From Streptomyces sp. SDr-06 (lineage in GTDB: Bacteria; Actinomycetota; Actinomycetes; Streptomycetales; Streptomycetaceae), in assembly GCF_003324565.1 (NCBI RefSeq), contig NZ_QOLA01000009.1:124001-188000 (forward strand): a stretch of 64,000 nucleotides of DNA, given 5' to 3'. Each line of letters opens with the position of its first letter. The first letter of the stretch is position 1. Of this stretch, positions 19,041 to 27,024 are shown piece by piece. The notes beneath the pieces are model-generated. The model was not told the origin of the DNA and did no database searches. It worked only from the letters and a program-made list of their open reading frames with translations. The position numbers were made by a program, and so were the translations under genes.

Positions 19041-20270
19041 GTGAGAGACGTACTGAAGCGGGCAGGGGCGGGCGCGGCCGCCGCCCTGGCATGGGCAGGA
19101 CTGACGGCGGTCCTGGTGACCGCGCTGACCGGGTGCTCGGGCGGCACCCTGGACATCGGCGACATCGGGGGCAAGCCGTTGACGCCGAAGGAGGCCATCC
19201 TGGTGACTCCGGACGACGGGGCCAAGGGGGTCAAGGCGGACGGGAAGGTGGAGGTGCGGGTGCCGGGCGGGCGCCTTGAGCGGGTCAGGATGATGAAGAC
19301 GGAGGACGCCCAGCCCGAGGAGGTGCCGGGCAGGATCTCCGCGGACGGGCTCACCTGGACACCGAGCGCGGGCTCGCTGCAACTGGCCGCGCTGTACACG
19401 GTGGACACCGTCGCCCTGGACGGCCACGGCAGGCGCCAGGCCCGCCACACGACCTTCACCACGTATGTGCCCGAGCACCGGTTCATCGGCTACTTCAAGC
19501 CGGAGAACCGTTCGACGGTGGGCGTCGGCATGATCGTCTCGTTCAACTTCAACCAGGCGATCAAGGACCGGGCGGCCGTCGAGCGCGCCATCAGGATCAC
19601 CTCGCAGCCCCCGGTGGACGTGCGGGGCCACTGGTTCGGCAAGGACCGGCTCGACTTCCGGCCCGAGAAGTACTGGGCGCCCGGCACCAAGGTCACCGTC
19701 GACATGCATCTGCGCGACGTGGTCGCGGCCCCCGGCGTGTACGGCATCCAGGACAAGACGGTGGGCTTCACCGTGGGGCGCGCCCAGGAGTCCCTCGTGG
19801 ACGCGGAGGCGCACACCATGGAGGTGCGGCGGGGCGGCGAGCTGGTGTCCACGCTGCCGATCTCGGCGGGCTCGCCGAAGAACACCACGTACAACGGGAA
19901 GATGGTCGTCACCGAGATGTACGACGTGACGCGGATGAACAGCCAGACCGTCGGCTTCGGAGGGGAGTACGACATCCCGGACGTTCCGCACGCCATCCGG
20001 CTGACCAACACCGGCACCTTCCTGCACGGCAACTACTGGGCCCCCTCCAGCACCTTCGGCAACTCCAACACCAGCCATGGGTGTGTCGGTCTGCGGGATG
20101 TGAAGGGCGGCAGCTCGGACACCCCGGCGGGCTGGTTCTTCGACCGCACCCTCATCGGCGACGTGGTCGAGGTCGTCAACTCCCACGACCGTCAGGTCGC
20201 GCCCGACAACGGGCTCAGTGGCTGGAACCTGGACTGGGCGAAGTGGAAGGCGGGCTCCGCGATCTCCTGA
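19041..20270 (+). CDS. L,D-transpeptidase lipoprotein 1 (YkuD domain)
   Basis: 409 aa. Lipoprotein signal with lipobox LTGC (Cys32), two Ig-like beta domains (residues about 50-260), and a C-terminal YkuD catalytic domain. The active site is HGNYW followed 14 residues later by SHGCVGLRD (His346, Cys348). It makes 3-3 peptidoglycan cross-links outside the membrane. The GTG at 19041 gives a compact signal peptide; the frame extends far upstream antisense to glgX but that is an artefact. A paralogue follows immediately, and a strong terminator separates them. Confidence 0.93.
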   Translation: MRDVLKRAGAGAAAALAWAGLTAVLVTALTGCSGGTLDIGDIGGKPLTPKEAILVTPDDGAKGVKADGKVEVRVPGGRLERVRMMKTEDAQPEEVPGRISADGLTWTPSAGSLQLAALYTVDTVALDGHGRRQARHTTFTTYVPEHRFIGYFKPENRSTVGVGMIVSFNFNQAIKDRAAVERAIRITSQPPVDVRGHWFGKDRLDFRPEKYWAPGTKVTVDMHLRDVVAAPGVYGIQDKTVGFTVGRAQESLVDAEAHTMEVRRGGELVSTLPISAGSPKNTTYNGKMVVTEMYDVTRMNSQTVGFGGEYDIPDVPHAIRLTNTGTFLHGNYWAPSSTFGNSNTSHGCVGLRDVKGGSSDTPAGWFFDRTLIGDVVEVVNSHDRQVAPDNGLSGWNLDWAKWKAGSAIS

Positions 20271-20302
20271 TTCGGGCTCACCCCTCGAACGCACGGCCCC
20301 TG

Positions 20303-20332
20303 ACCGTTCCCGGTTAACGAACCGGGAACGGT
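20303..20332 (+). terminator. Terminator after L,D-transpeptidase 1
   Basis: Perfect 13-bp stem (20303-20315 with 20320-20332), AACG tetraloop, followed by TCCTGTGTTTT. One of the clearest intrinsic terminators in the window. Confidence 0.9.
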
Positions 20333-20506
20333 TCCTGTGTTTTACCTGAGGGTTCCCGGACAAGTTGGGACTGAACGGTGACATGGGAGGGGAGATCGGG
20401 GCCCTTCCGGTGTGATTATCTAGCGCCGTGCGTGCGCGAGGACGTGCGCGGGGGTGAGTGAGTGCGGGCGGTGGCGGGGCCACGCCGTGCGAGGGGAGAA
20501 AAAGTC

Positions 20507-21748
20507 TTGAACGGGCAGCCAATTTCGGGGGCTTCGGCCGGGGCCGGGCGGCGCGGGAGCCGGGGCGGCGCACTGCTGGCCCTGCTGTTCGGCGCGATGC
20601 TGCTGCTGGTCACCGCGTGCGGCGGGGGCGACGGCTCCAGCTCCAAGGCCAAGGCGGGCAGCGGCGGCGGCGAGGACACCAAGGCCTCCGAAGCCGTCGT
20701 CACCATCCTGCCGGCGGACAACGCCAAGGACGTGGCCACGAACGGCGCGCTGAAGATATCCGCCGACAAGGGCAAGCTGTCCGCCGTCACCGTGGCCGAC
20801 AGCAAGGGCAACGCGGTCGCGGGCAAGATATCCGCGGACGGCCTCGGCTGGGCCCCGGACCAGCACCTCGCCTCCGCGACGCAGTACAAGGTCCACGCGG
20901 TCGCCAAGGACGCCAAGGGCCGCGAGTCCGCCAAGGACACCACCTTCACCACCCTCGTGCCGACCAACACCTTCATCGGCCAGTACGTGCCCGAGGACGG
21001 CGAGACCGTCGGCGTGGGCATGCCGGTCTCCATCAACTTCAGCCGCGGGATCACCAACCCGGACGCGGTGAAGAAGGCGATCACCGTGACGGCCGAGCCG
21101 TCCGTCCCGGTCGAGGGCCACTGGTTCGGCAACGACCGCCTCGACTTCCGGCCCGAGCAGTACTGGGCTCCCGGCACCAAGGTCACCGTCAAGTTCAACC
21201 TCGACGGCGTCGAGGGCCGCCCCGGTGTCTACGGCAAGCAGACCCGCACCATCCACTTCACCATCGGCCGCTCCCAGGTCTCCACCGTCGACGCGAGCGC
21301 CCACACCATGAAGGTGGAGCGCGACGGCAAGCCCCTGAAGACCATCCCGATCAGCGCGGGCTCCCCGGCGAACACCACGTACAACGGGCAGATGGTCATC
21401 AGCGAGAAGTACGAGGTGACCCGGATGAACGGGGCCACGGTCGGCTTCGGCGGCGAGTACGACATCAAGGACGTGCCGCACGCGATGCGCCTGTCCAGCT
21501 CGGGCACCTTCATCCACGGCAACTACTGGGGCGACCCGTCGGTGTTCGGCTCGGCCAACACCAGCCACGGCTGCGTCGGTCTGCGCGACGCGCGCGGCGC
21601 GGGCGACCCGTCCACGCCGGCGGCCTGGTTCTACAACAACTCACTCATCGGTGACGTGGTCGTCGTGAAGAACTCCAAGGACAAGGTCATCCAGCCCGAC
21701 AACGGCCTCAACGGCTGGAACCTCTCCTGGTCGGAGTGGACCAAGTAA
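20507..21748 (+). CDS. L,D-transpeptidase lipoprotein 2 (YkuD domain), TTG start
   Basis: 413 aa paralogue of the upstream gene with the same order: lipobox VTAC (Cys38), two Ig-like domains, YkuD domain with HGNYW and SHGCVGLRD (catalytic Cys356). A TTG start at 20507 is preferred because GAGGGGAG lies 8 nt upstream; the GTG at 20462 has no Shine-Dalgarno. Large stretches such as the SAGSPxNTTYNGxMV region match copy 1, so the pair arose by tandem duplication. Each copy has its own terminator and so probably its own regulation. Confidence 0.92.
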   Translation: MNGQPISGASAGAGRRGSRGGALLALLFGAMLLLVTACGGGDGSSSKAKAGSGGGEDTKASEAVVTILPADNAKDVATNGALKISADKGKLSAVTVADSKGNAVAGKISADGLGWAPDQHLASATQYKVHAVAKDAKGRESAKDTTFTTLVPTNTFIGQYVPEDGETVGVGMPVSINFSRGITNPDAVKKAITVTAEPSVPVEGHWFGNDRLDFRPEQYWAPGTKVTVKFNLDGVEGRPGVYGKQTRTIHFTIGRSQVSTVDASAHTMKVERDGKPLKTIPISAGSPANTTYNGQMVISEKYEVTRMNGATVGFGGEYDIKDVPHAMRLSSSGTFIHGNYWGDPSVFGSANTSHGCVGLRDARGAGDPSTPAAWFYNNSLIGDVVVVKNSKDKVIQPDNGLNGWNLSWSEWTK

Positions 21749-21769
21749 CTCCTCGTACGAGACCGACCG

Positions 21770-21805
21770 ACGGACCCGGGCTGTGAGCGACAGCACCGGG
21801 TCCGT
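21770..21805 (+). terminator. Terminator after L,D-transpeptidase 2
   Basis: ACGGACCCGG (21770-21779) pairs with CCGGGTCCGT (21796-21805), and an inner CTGT/ACAG stem closes the loop. It ends only 17 nt before the leaderless promoter of the crotonase gene. Confidence 0.85.
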
Positions 21806-21821
21806 TGTCGTTAGTGACCGT

Positions 21822-21833
21822 TAACCTGCCTTC
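21822..21833 (+). promoter_or_regulatory. Leaderless-type -10 element for the enoyl-CoA hydratase gene
   Basis: TAACCT (21822-21827), 6 nt, then ATG at 21834; no Shine-Dalgarno is present. Confidence 0.6.
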
Positions 21834-22601
21834 ATGACTGTGAACCTCGAAGTTTCCGAAGGCGTCGGCACCATCCGCCTGGACCGCCCCCCGATGAACG
21901 CCCTCGACGTCGCGACCCAGGACCGGCTGCGCGAGCTGGCCGAGGAGGCGGCCCGGCGCACGGACGTGCGGGCCGTGGTCCTGTACGGCGGGGAGAAGCT
22001 GTTCGCGGCGGGCGCGGACATCAAGGAGATGCAGGCCATGGACCACGCGGCGATGGTCGTACGCGGCCGGGCGCTGCAGGACTCCTTCACCGCCGTCGCC
22101 AAGATCCCCAAGCCGGTCGTGGCGGCCGTCACCGGCTACGCGCTGGGCGGCGGCTGCGAGTTGGCGCTCTGCGCCGACTTCCGCATCGCGGGTGACAACG
22201 CCAAGCTGGGCCAGCCCGAGATCCTGCTCGGCCTCATCCCGGGCGCCGGCGGCACCCAGCGGCTGGCACGGCTCGTGGGCCCGTCCAAGGCCAAGGACCT
22301 CATCTTCACGGGCCGCCAGGTGAAGGCGGACGAGGCGCTCGCCATCGGCCTGGTCGACCAGGTGGTGCCGGCGGCCGAGGTGTACGAGCGGGCCGTGGCC
22401 TGGGCCGCGCGGCTCGCGCAGGGCCCGGCCATCGCGCTGCGTGCCGCCAAGGAGTCCATCGACGCCGGTCTGGAGACCGACATCGACACGGGGCTCGCCG
22501 TCGAACGCAACTGGTTCGCGGGTCTGTTCGCCACCGAGGACCGCGAGCGCGGCATGCGCAGCTTCGTGGAGGAGGGCCCCGGGAAGGCCAAGTTCCTCTG
22601 A
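21834..22601 (+). CDS. Enoyl-CoA hydratase/isomerase family protein
   Basis: 255 aa crotonase-fold enzyme. Oxyanion-hole segments are FAAGADIKEM and YALGGGCELA. Both hydratase catalytic glutamates are present (Glu109 in GGGCE and Glu129 in GQPEILLG), spaced 20 residues apart as in the mammalian short-chain enzyme. PGAGGTQRL follows. This supports a true 2-enoyl-CoA hydratase of fatty acid or amino acid breakdown, acting in the cytoplasm. It is a single-gene unit with its own leaderless promoter. Confidence 0.92.
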   Translation: MTVNLEVSEGVGTIRLDRPPMNALDVATQDRLRELAEEAARRTDVRAVVLYGGEKLFAAGADIKEMQAMDHAAMVVRGRALQDSFTAVAKIPKPVVAAVTGYALGGGCELALCADFRIAGDNAKLGQPEILLGLIPGAGGTQRLARLVGPSKAKDLIFTGRQVKADEALAIGLVDQVVPAAEVYERAVAWAARLAQGPAIALRAAKESIDAGLETDIDTGLAVERNWFAGLFATEDRERGMRSFVEEGPGKAKFL

Positions 22602-22612
22602 CGGCAGCGGAG

Positions 22613-22641
22613 TTGAGGCGGGGTCAACGGTGCGCTGTACA
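22613..22641 (+). promoter_or_regulatory. Candidate promoter for the small ORF / ATPase region
   Basis: TTGAGG (22613-22618) and TGTACA (22636-22641) are spaced by 17 nt, a good vegetative-type promoter. It would transcribe the 37-codon ORF, the long hairpin and possibly the ATP-binding protein. Confidence 0.5.
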
Positions 22642-22722
22642 TGTGAGGGCCGTGTGTACACCCTGTGGGGGGATTAGCACAGGCTTAAGCCGACCTTAAG
22701 CAGAACCCTTTCGGAACGCTTG

Positions 22723-22836
22723 GTGATCAAGCAAACGCAGCACGTCATTGCAGGTCGGGACGGGTGCGATGCATCATCGACTGCCCCCGTCATATGCCAA
22801 ATCAGGACTCCGGAACGTCAGGTTCCGGAGTCCTGA
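22723..22836 (+). CDS. Possible 37-aa peptide ending inside a strong hairpin
   Basis: A GTG at 22723 opens a 37-codon frame starting V-I-K-Q-T-Q-H-V-I-A-G-R-D and ending E-R-Q-V-P-E-S. The stop (22834-22836) lies within the 3' arm of a 17-bp hairpin. There is no clear Shine-Dalgarno and I do not recognise the peptide. It may be a real short protein, a leader peptide whose translation controls the hairpin, or chance. Confidence 0.35.
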   Translation: MIKQTQHVIAGRDGCDASSTAPVICQIRTPERQVPES

Positions 22837-22838
22837 TT
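22800..22838 (+). other. 17-bp perfect hairpin before the RsbW-like gene
   Basis: The 17-nt arms 22800-22816 and 22822-22838 are perfectly complementary around a GTCAG loop. It lies 47 nt before the ATPase start. It may be a terminator (no U tract follows), an attenuator, or the 3' end of a small RNA transcribed from 22613-22641. Confidence 0.7.
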
Positions 22839-22885
22839 CCTGGGGAACGGCCCCGGAGGCCGCCCCGGGCCGCCATGATGGTGGC

Positions 22886-23389
22886 ATGGCGGGGTTGGAG
22901 GGTGTGGAACAACCGGCGCAGCGCGTGAGTGCGACCGCGGCACGGTGGATGCCGTCCGCCGACGACGAACTGGCGCTGAAGGCGCTGGAGTTGTTCGGTA
23001 ATCCGACGGAGGAGGAGGTGCGGCTGCCCTCGCGTCCGGAGTCCGCCGCCACCGCGCGCCGGATCACCCAGTCCGTCGTGCTGCGCCAGTGGGCGCTCTC
23101 GCCGACGCTCGCCGAGCACGCCGTGCTCCTCGTCTCCGAGCTGGTCGGCAACGCGGTCCGGCACACCGGGGCCCGCGTCTTCGGTTTGCGCATGCTGCGC
23201 CGCCGGGGCTGGATCCGCATCGAGGTCCGCGATCCGTCGCGCGGGCTGCCCTGTCTGATGCCGGTGCACGAGCTCGACATCAGCGGCCGCGGCCTGTTCC
23301 TGGTCGACAAGCTCTCCGACCGCTGGGGCGTGGATCTGCTGCCGCGCGGCAAGACCACCTGGTTCGAGATGCGGGTCGCCGATCGCTGA
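22886..23389 (+). CDS. RsbW-like ATP-binding protein (HATPase_c, anti-sigma type)
   Basis: 167 aa. The single domain has N-box LLVSELVGNAVRHTG and G-boxes EVRDPSRGLP and ISGRGLFLVDKLSDRWGV, the pattern of the Streptomyces RsbW/SpoIIAB-like kinases. There is no membrane or sensor region. Such proteins bind sigma factors or anti-anti-sigma factors, but most Streptomyces copies are orphans of unknown partner, as this one appears to be. The ATG at 22886 is the first in frame after the hairpin; two ATGs just upstream are out of frame. Confidence 0.88.
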   Translation: MAGLEGVEQPAQRVSATAARWMPSADDELALKALELFGNPTEEEVRLPSRPESAATARRITQSVVLRQWALSPTLAEHAVLLVSELVGNAVRHTGARVFGLRMLRRRGWIRIEVRDPSRGLPCLMPVHELDISGRGLFLVDKLSDRWGVDLLPRGKTTWFEMRVADR

Positions 23390-23402
23390 GCACCCCGTGC
23401 AT

Positions 23403-23450
23403 CACAGAAGCCCCCTGGCTGCCGGGTGCGGCGCCGCGGGGGCTTCTGTG
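23403..23450 (+). terminator. Terminator after the RsbW-like gene
   Basis: CACAGAAGCCCCC (23403-23415) pairs perfectly with GGGGGCTTCTGTG (23438-23450) around a GC-rich 22-nt loop. Confidence 0.85.
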
Positions 23451-23778
23451 GGGCGCCGTGGGTCTGGGGGGGTGTGATCCACGGCGACTGAAGACGACCT
23501 GGCCCGGGTCAATGGGGGTCGTGACTCCGACTATGACAGATGGGCGGCCCATCATCAAAAGTCCTTAGTCGGACATAGCGGGATGAAGTATTACAGTTTA
23601 GCTGTGAATCGTAGGTGAGCTAGAGCACGCACCTTTCAAAGCATGAATAAATATCGACGCGGCTGAGTGAATAGGCGATCCGATCGCCTTTTCGGGCGCC
23701 CGGTGGGGCCGCGACCCGCAGGGGTCCTGAAATGGGTCAATCGTTACCTAGCGCCCTCCGGAGTACTTAAATGTCCAT
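23451..23778. other. AT-rich intergenic region before the NodB/propeller operon
   Basis: This 328-nt stretch has no convincing gene. Its middle (about 23550-23670) is far more AT-rich than the rest of the window, with CAAAAGTCCTTAG, TATTACAGTTTAG and ATGAATAAATAT. There is a dyad AGGCGATC-C-GATCGCCT followed by TTTTC (about 23677-23698), which could be an operator or a terminator, and a GGTGAGC...GCACGCACC inverted pair. It most likely holds the promoter and control sites of the lipoprotein pair. Confidence 0.5.
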
Positions 23779-24600
23779 GTGTTGAATCCATCACCCCGTG
23801 CGGTCGACCGCCGCAGCGCCCTGCGGGCCGGGGCGGGCGCGGCCATCGCGGGGGCGTTCACGGCAGGCTGTTCGGATGACAAGGCCGGCGAGCAGCCGTC
23901 CGACTCCCCGACACCGTCGTCGTCCGCCTCCGCGGCGGCCGCTGCCCCCGCCCGCCCCCACACACCCCGCCCAGCACCGGCCCCCCGGTCCTTCCCCGGG
24001 CAGCCGGTCCAGATCAGCAGCGGACCCCGGGCCCGGCCCCAGGTCGCGCTCACCTTCCACGGCCAGGGCGACCCGAAGATCGCCACGTCCCTGCTCACCG
24101 AAGCCGAGAAGGCCGGTGCCCGGGTCACCGTCCTCGCCGTCGGCAGCTGGCTCGACGAGCAGCCCGCCATGGCCCGCCGCATCCTGGACGGCGGCCACGA
24201 GCTCGGCAACCACACCCAGAACCACATCGACATCTCCGCCCTGGACGAGTCGGAGGCGTACGCCGAGATCACCGGCTGCGCGGACCGGCTGCGCCGGCTC
24301 ACCGGCTCCATCGGGACCTGGTTCAGGCCCTCCCGCGCCCAGGACGCGACGCCGCTCGTGCAGAGACTGGCCCGGCGCGCGGGGTACCCGCACGTCCTGT
24401 CCTACGACGTCGACTCCCTCGACTTCACCTCGCCCGGCGCCTCGGCCGTGACCCGCAACGTCACCGGGCAGATCCGCAACGGATCGGTGGTGAGCCTGCA
24501 CTTCGGCTATGCGGACACGGTCGCCGCGCTGCCCGCCCTACTCGCCGAACTGGAACGCCGCCGACTGCGCGCGGTCACGACCACGGAGCTGTTGATCTGA
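23779..24600 (+). CDS. NodB-like polysaccharide deacetylase lipoprotein with degenerate active site
   Basis: 273 aa. N-terminus with a twin-arginine-like DRRSALR and a lipobox-like TAGC (Cys31), then a Ser/Pro/Ala-rich linker (to about residue 85), then a NodB barrel. The metal-binding HTQNH (His145, His149) is kept, but the usual TFDDGP motif reads TFHGQGDP (residues 92-99), so the catalytic Asp is replaced. It may be an altered deacetylase or a binding protein at the cell surface. The start (GTG 23779 or TTG 23782) is uncertain because no good Shine-Dalgarno is present. It overlaps the next gene by 1 nt. Confidence 0.82.
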   Translation: MLNPSPRAVDRRSALRAGAGAAIAGAFTAGCSDDKAGEQPSDSPTPSSSASAAAAAPARPHTPRPAPAPRSFPGQPVQISSGPRARPQVALTFHGQGDPKIATSLLTEAEKAGARVTVLAVGSWLDEQPAMARRILDGGHELGNHTQNHIDISALDESEAYAEITGCADRLRRLTGSIGTWFRPSRAQDATPLVQRLARRAGYPHVLSYDVDSLDFTSPGASAVTRNVTGQIRNGSVVSLHFGYADTVAALPALLAELERRRLRAVTTTELLI

Positions 24601-25787
24601 TGCCGACCGTAACGAAGAGGACCACCGTCCTGCTCGCGGCTGCCCTGCTCGCGGCCCTTGCCGGCTGCGGATCGGGCGCCGAGCACAAGAAGGAGGACGA
24701 GGCACTCGGCACCAAGGCCGCCCCGCCGCCCGCCGCCGCGAAGAAGGCCGTGCCGCAGGGCCTGCCCGGGATGCCGCCCGTCCTCGACCCCAAGGACGCC
24801 TACGCGGCCGACCGGCCGAACGCCCTCCAGCCCGCGGTCAAGAACTTCCTGCCGCGCGTCTACGTGCCCAACACCAACTCCAACACGGTCTCCGTGATCG
24901 ACCCGGCCACCTACAAGGTCATCGAGACCATCCCGGTCGGCCACCAGCCGCAGCACGTCGTGCCGTCCTGGGACATGAAGACGCTCTGGGTCAACAACGA
25001 CCTCGGCGACTCGCTCACCGCCATCGACCCGGCGACCGGCAAGACCGGGCGCACCGTCCAGGTCTCGGACCCGTACAACCTCTACTTCACCCCGAACGGC
25101 AAGTACGCCATCGTGATGGCCTCGATGGACCGCGAGCTCGTCTTCCGCGACCCGGTCACCATGAACCGGGTCAAGACGGTGCCGGTGACCTGCGCGGGCG
25201 TCAACCACGCCGACTTCTCCATGGACGGCCGCTACTTCATCGTCTCCTGCGAGTTCTCCGGTGAGCTGCTCAAGGTCGACACCGAGAAGATGCAGGTCGT
25301 CGGCCAGCAGAAGATCCCCTTCGACGGGGCGATGCCGCAGGACGTGAAGATGTCCCCGGACGGCAAGACCTTCTACATCGCGGACATGATGGCGCACGGC
25401 ATGTGGGTCCTGGACGGCGACAGGTTCAGCAAGCCGACCCTGCTGCCCACCGGCAAGGGCTGCCACGGCCTCTACATCAGCCGCGACTCCAAGGAGATGT
25501 ACATCTCCAACCGCGGCGAGGGCACCATCTCCATCTTCGACTTCACCCAGAACAAGCTGACCAAGAAGTGGGAGCTGCCCGACGGCGGCAGCCCCGACAT
25601 GGGCGGCGTCTCCGCCGACGGCAAGGTGCTCTGGCTGTCCGGCCGCTACAACTCCGAGGTGTACGCCATCGACACCGCCACCGGCAAGGAGCTGGCCCGC
25701 ATCCCGGTCGGCTCGGGCCCGCACGGACTCGCCGTCTACCCGCAGCCGGGCCGGTACTCGCTCGGCCACACCGGCATCTTCCGCTGA
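24600..25787 (+). CDS. YVTN/YncE-family beta-propeller lipoprotein
   Basis: 395 aa. Lipobox LAGC (Cys23), an Ala/Lys/Pro-rich spacer, then about seven propeller repeats, the first with VPNTNSNTVSVIDPATYKV and the last with VGSGPHGLAVYP. Histidines recur at equivalent places (NHADFS, GCHGLY, GPHGLA). The ATG at 24600 overlaps the deacetylase stop (TGATG), so the two lipoproteins are co-translated and may work as a surface pair. Propellers of this type bind proteins, sugars or metals; no enzymatic cofactor is evident. Confidence 0.88.
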   Translation: MPTVTKRTTVLLAAALLAALAGCGSGAEHKKEDEALGTKAAPPPAAAKKAVPQGLPGMPPVLDPKDAYAADRPNALQPAVKNFLPRVYVPNTNSNTVSVIDPATYKVIETIPVGHQPQHVVPSWDMKTLWVNNDLGDSLTAIDPATGKTGRTVQVSDPYNLYFTPNGKYAIVMASMDRELVFRDPVTMNRVKTVPVTCAGVNHADFSMDGRYFIVSCEFSGELLKVDTEKMQVVGQQKIPFDGAMPQDVKMSPDGKTFYIADMMAHGMWVLDGDRFSKPTLLPTGKGCHGLYISRDSKEMYISNRGEGTISIFDFTQNKLTKKWELPDGGSPDMGGVSADGKVLWLSGRYNSEVYAIDTATGKELARIPVGSGPHGLAVYPQPGRYSLGHTGIFR

Positions 25788-25790
25788 GCG

Positions 25791-25832
25791 GCCGAGGTGC
25801 CCCGCAGGCCATCGGCCCCGGGGCACCTCGGC
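25791..25832. terminator. Bidirectional terminator between propeller gene and P450
   Basis: Perfect 14-bp stem (25791-25804 with 25819-25832) and 14-nt loop, filling the 46-nt gap between convergent genes. Confidence 0.9.
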
Positions 25833-25833
25833 G

Positions 25834-27024
25834 TCACCACAGCACCGGCAGCCGCTCCGGCAGGCGCTTGATGAACCCCGTGCGCCAGACCAGCTGTTCG
25901 GCCGGGACCGCCAGGCGCAGCCCCGGCATCCGGTCCGCCAGGACCGACAGGGCCGTCTCGGCGTGCAGTCGGGCGAGCCCGGTGGCCGGGCAGAAGTGCC
26001 GCCCGGCACCGAACGACAGGTGCGGGTTGTGCTCCCGGTCGAGGTCGAGGCGCTCGGGGTCGGTGAAGACCGCCGGGTCGAAGTTGGCGCCCTCCACCAG
26101 GACGAGCACCAGCTCGCCCTTCGCGACGAGCACGTCGCCCAGCCGTACGTCCTCCAGGGCGAGCCGCGGCAGCCCGTCGCCGATCGACAGGTTCCAGCGC
26201 AGCAGCTCGTCCACGGCCCGGCCCATGCGCTCCGGATGCTCGCGCAGGTAGCCGATGAGCTCCGGGTGCTGGAGCAGCGCGAGGACCGCGAGCACCAGGA
26301 ACGAGGAGGTGGAGACCGCCCCCGCGCCGAACATCGAGACCGCCACCGTGGCCAGCATCTCGTCGGTCAGATGGGCGGACTCGCTGTCCTCGCGCAGCGC
26401 CCCGAGCCGGCCGAGCAGGCTGTCCGCCGGCACGTCGGGCGCGTTCAGGCGCTCCACCATGTAGCCGAGGTCCTTGTACCAGTTGAGCCCCGCGCCCTCG
26501 AAGGTGTGCGCGCTCGTCATGAAGGCGGTGTCGAGGCCCGACATGAGCCGGCGCCAGTCGGCGAACGGCACCCCGATGACCCGGCAGTGCAGCGCCGCCG
26601 AGAAGGGGTCGGCGAACCCCGCCCGGAGATCGGCCGGCGGCCCCTCGGCGAGCAGCGCCTCCACGAACTCGCCCGCACGCGTACGCAGTTGATCGGCGAG
26701 GCCGTCCGCGCGGGGGCTGAGGGACTTCATCACGGCGGAGCGAAGGCCCGCACTGTTGATGTTGCCCATGTTGTTGACGACCTCGGGCGGGATCGTCAGC
26801 GCGTACTGGCGGGGGACCCCGGCGCCAGCGGTGTCCTTGAGGCTGAACCGGGCGTCCTCCAGGACCTGTTTGGCCAGCGCGTGGCTGCTCACCAGCCAGG
26901 CGTGGTCGCCGGTGAGCGTGCGCACCCGGGCCACCGGCTGCTTCTCGCGCAGCCAGGCGCACTCCTCGGGCAGCACGTCCGCGCGGCGCGAGAGCGGGAA
27001 GTCGAGTACGGGCTCGGGAGTCAT
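25834..27024 (-). CDS. Cytochrome P450, probable cyclodipeptide-tailoring enzyme
   Basis: 396 aa soluble bacterial P450. I-helix FGAGAVSTSS (oxygen-activation Thr/Ser region), K-helix ELLR (Glu273, Arg276), and heme loop LSFGAGRHFCPATG with Cys345 as thiolate ligand. The gene begins 4 nt inside the end of the cyclodipeptide synthase (ATGA overlap), so it is co-translated with it. By analogy with mycobacterial CYP121 next to its CDPS, it should oxidise the diketopiperazine made by its partner. C-C coupling, hydroxylation, desaturation and nucleobase addition are known for such P450s. It would need ferredoxin and reductase from elsewhere, as none is encoded nearby. Confidence 0.93.
   Translation of the reverse strand: MTPEPVLDFPLSRRADVLPEECAWLREKQPVARVRTLTGDHAWLVSSHALAKQVLEDARFSLKDTAGAGVPRQYALTIPPEVVNNMGNINSAGLRSAVMKSLSPRADGLADQLRTRAGEFVEALLAEGPPADLRAGFADPFSAALHCRVIGVPFADWRRLMSGLDTAFMTSAHTFEGAGLNWYKDLGYMVERLNAPDVPADSLLGRLGALREDSESAHLTDEMLATVAVSMFGAGAVSTSSFLVLAVLALLQHPELIGYLREHPERMGRAVDELLRWNLSIGDGLPRLALEDVRLGDVLVAKGELVLVLVEGANFDPAVFTDPERLDLDREHNPHLSFGAGRHFCPATGLARLHAETALSVLADRMPGLRLAVPAEQLVWRTGFIKRLPERLPVLW

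Noticed and set aside
23667..23879. 70-codon plus-strand frame overlapping the NodB lipoprotein start
   Set aside because: Overlaps the AT-rich regulatory region and the lipoprotein signal peptide in another frame; Arg/Gly/Pro-rich with no ribosome-binding site.
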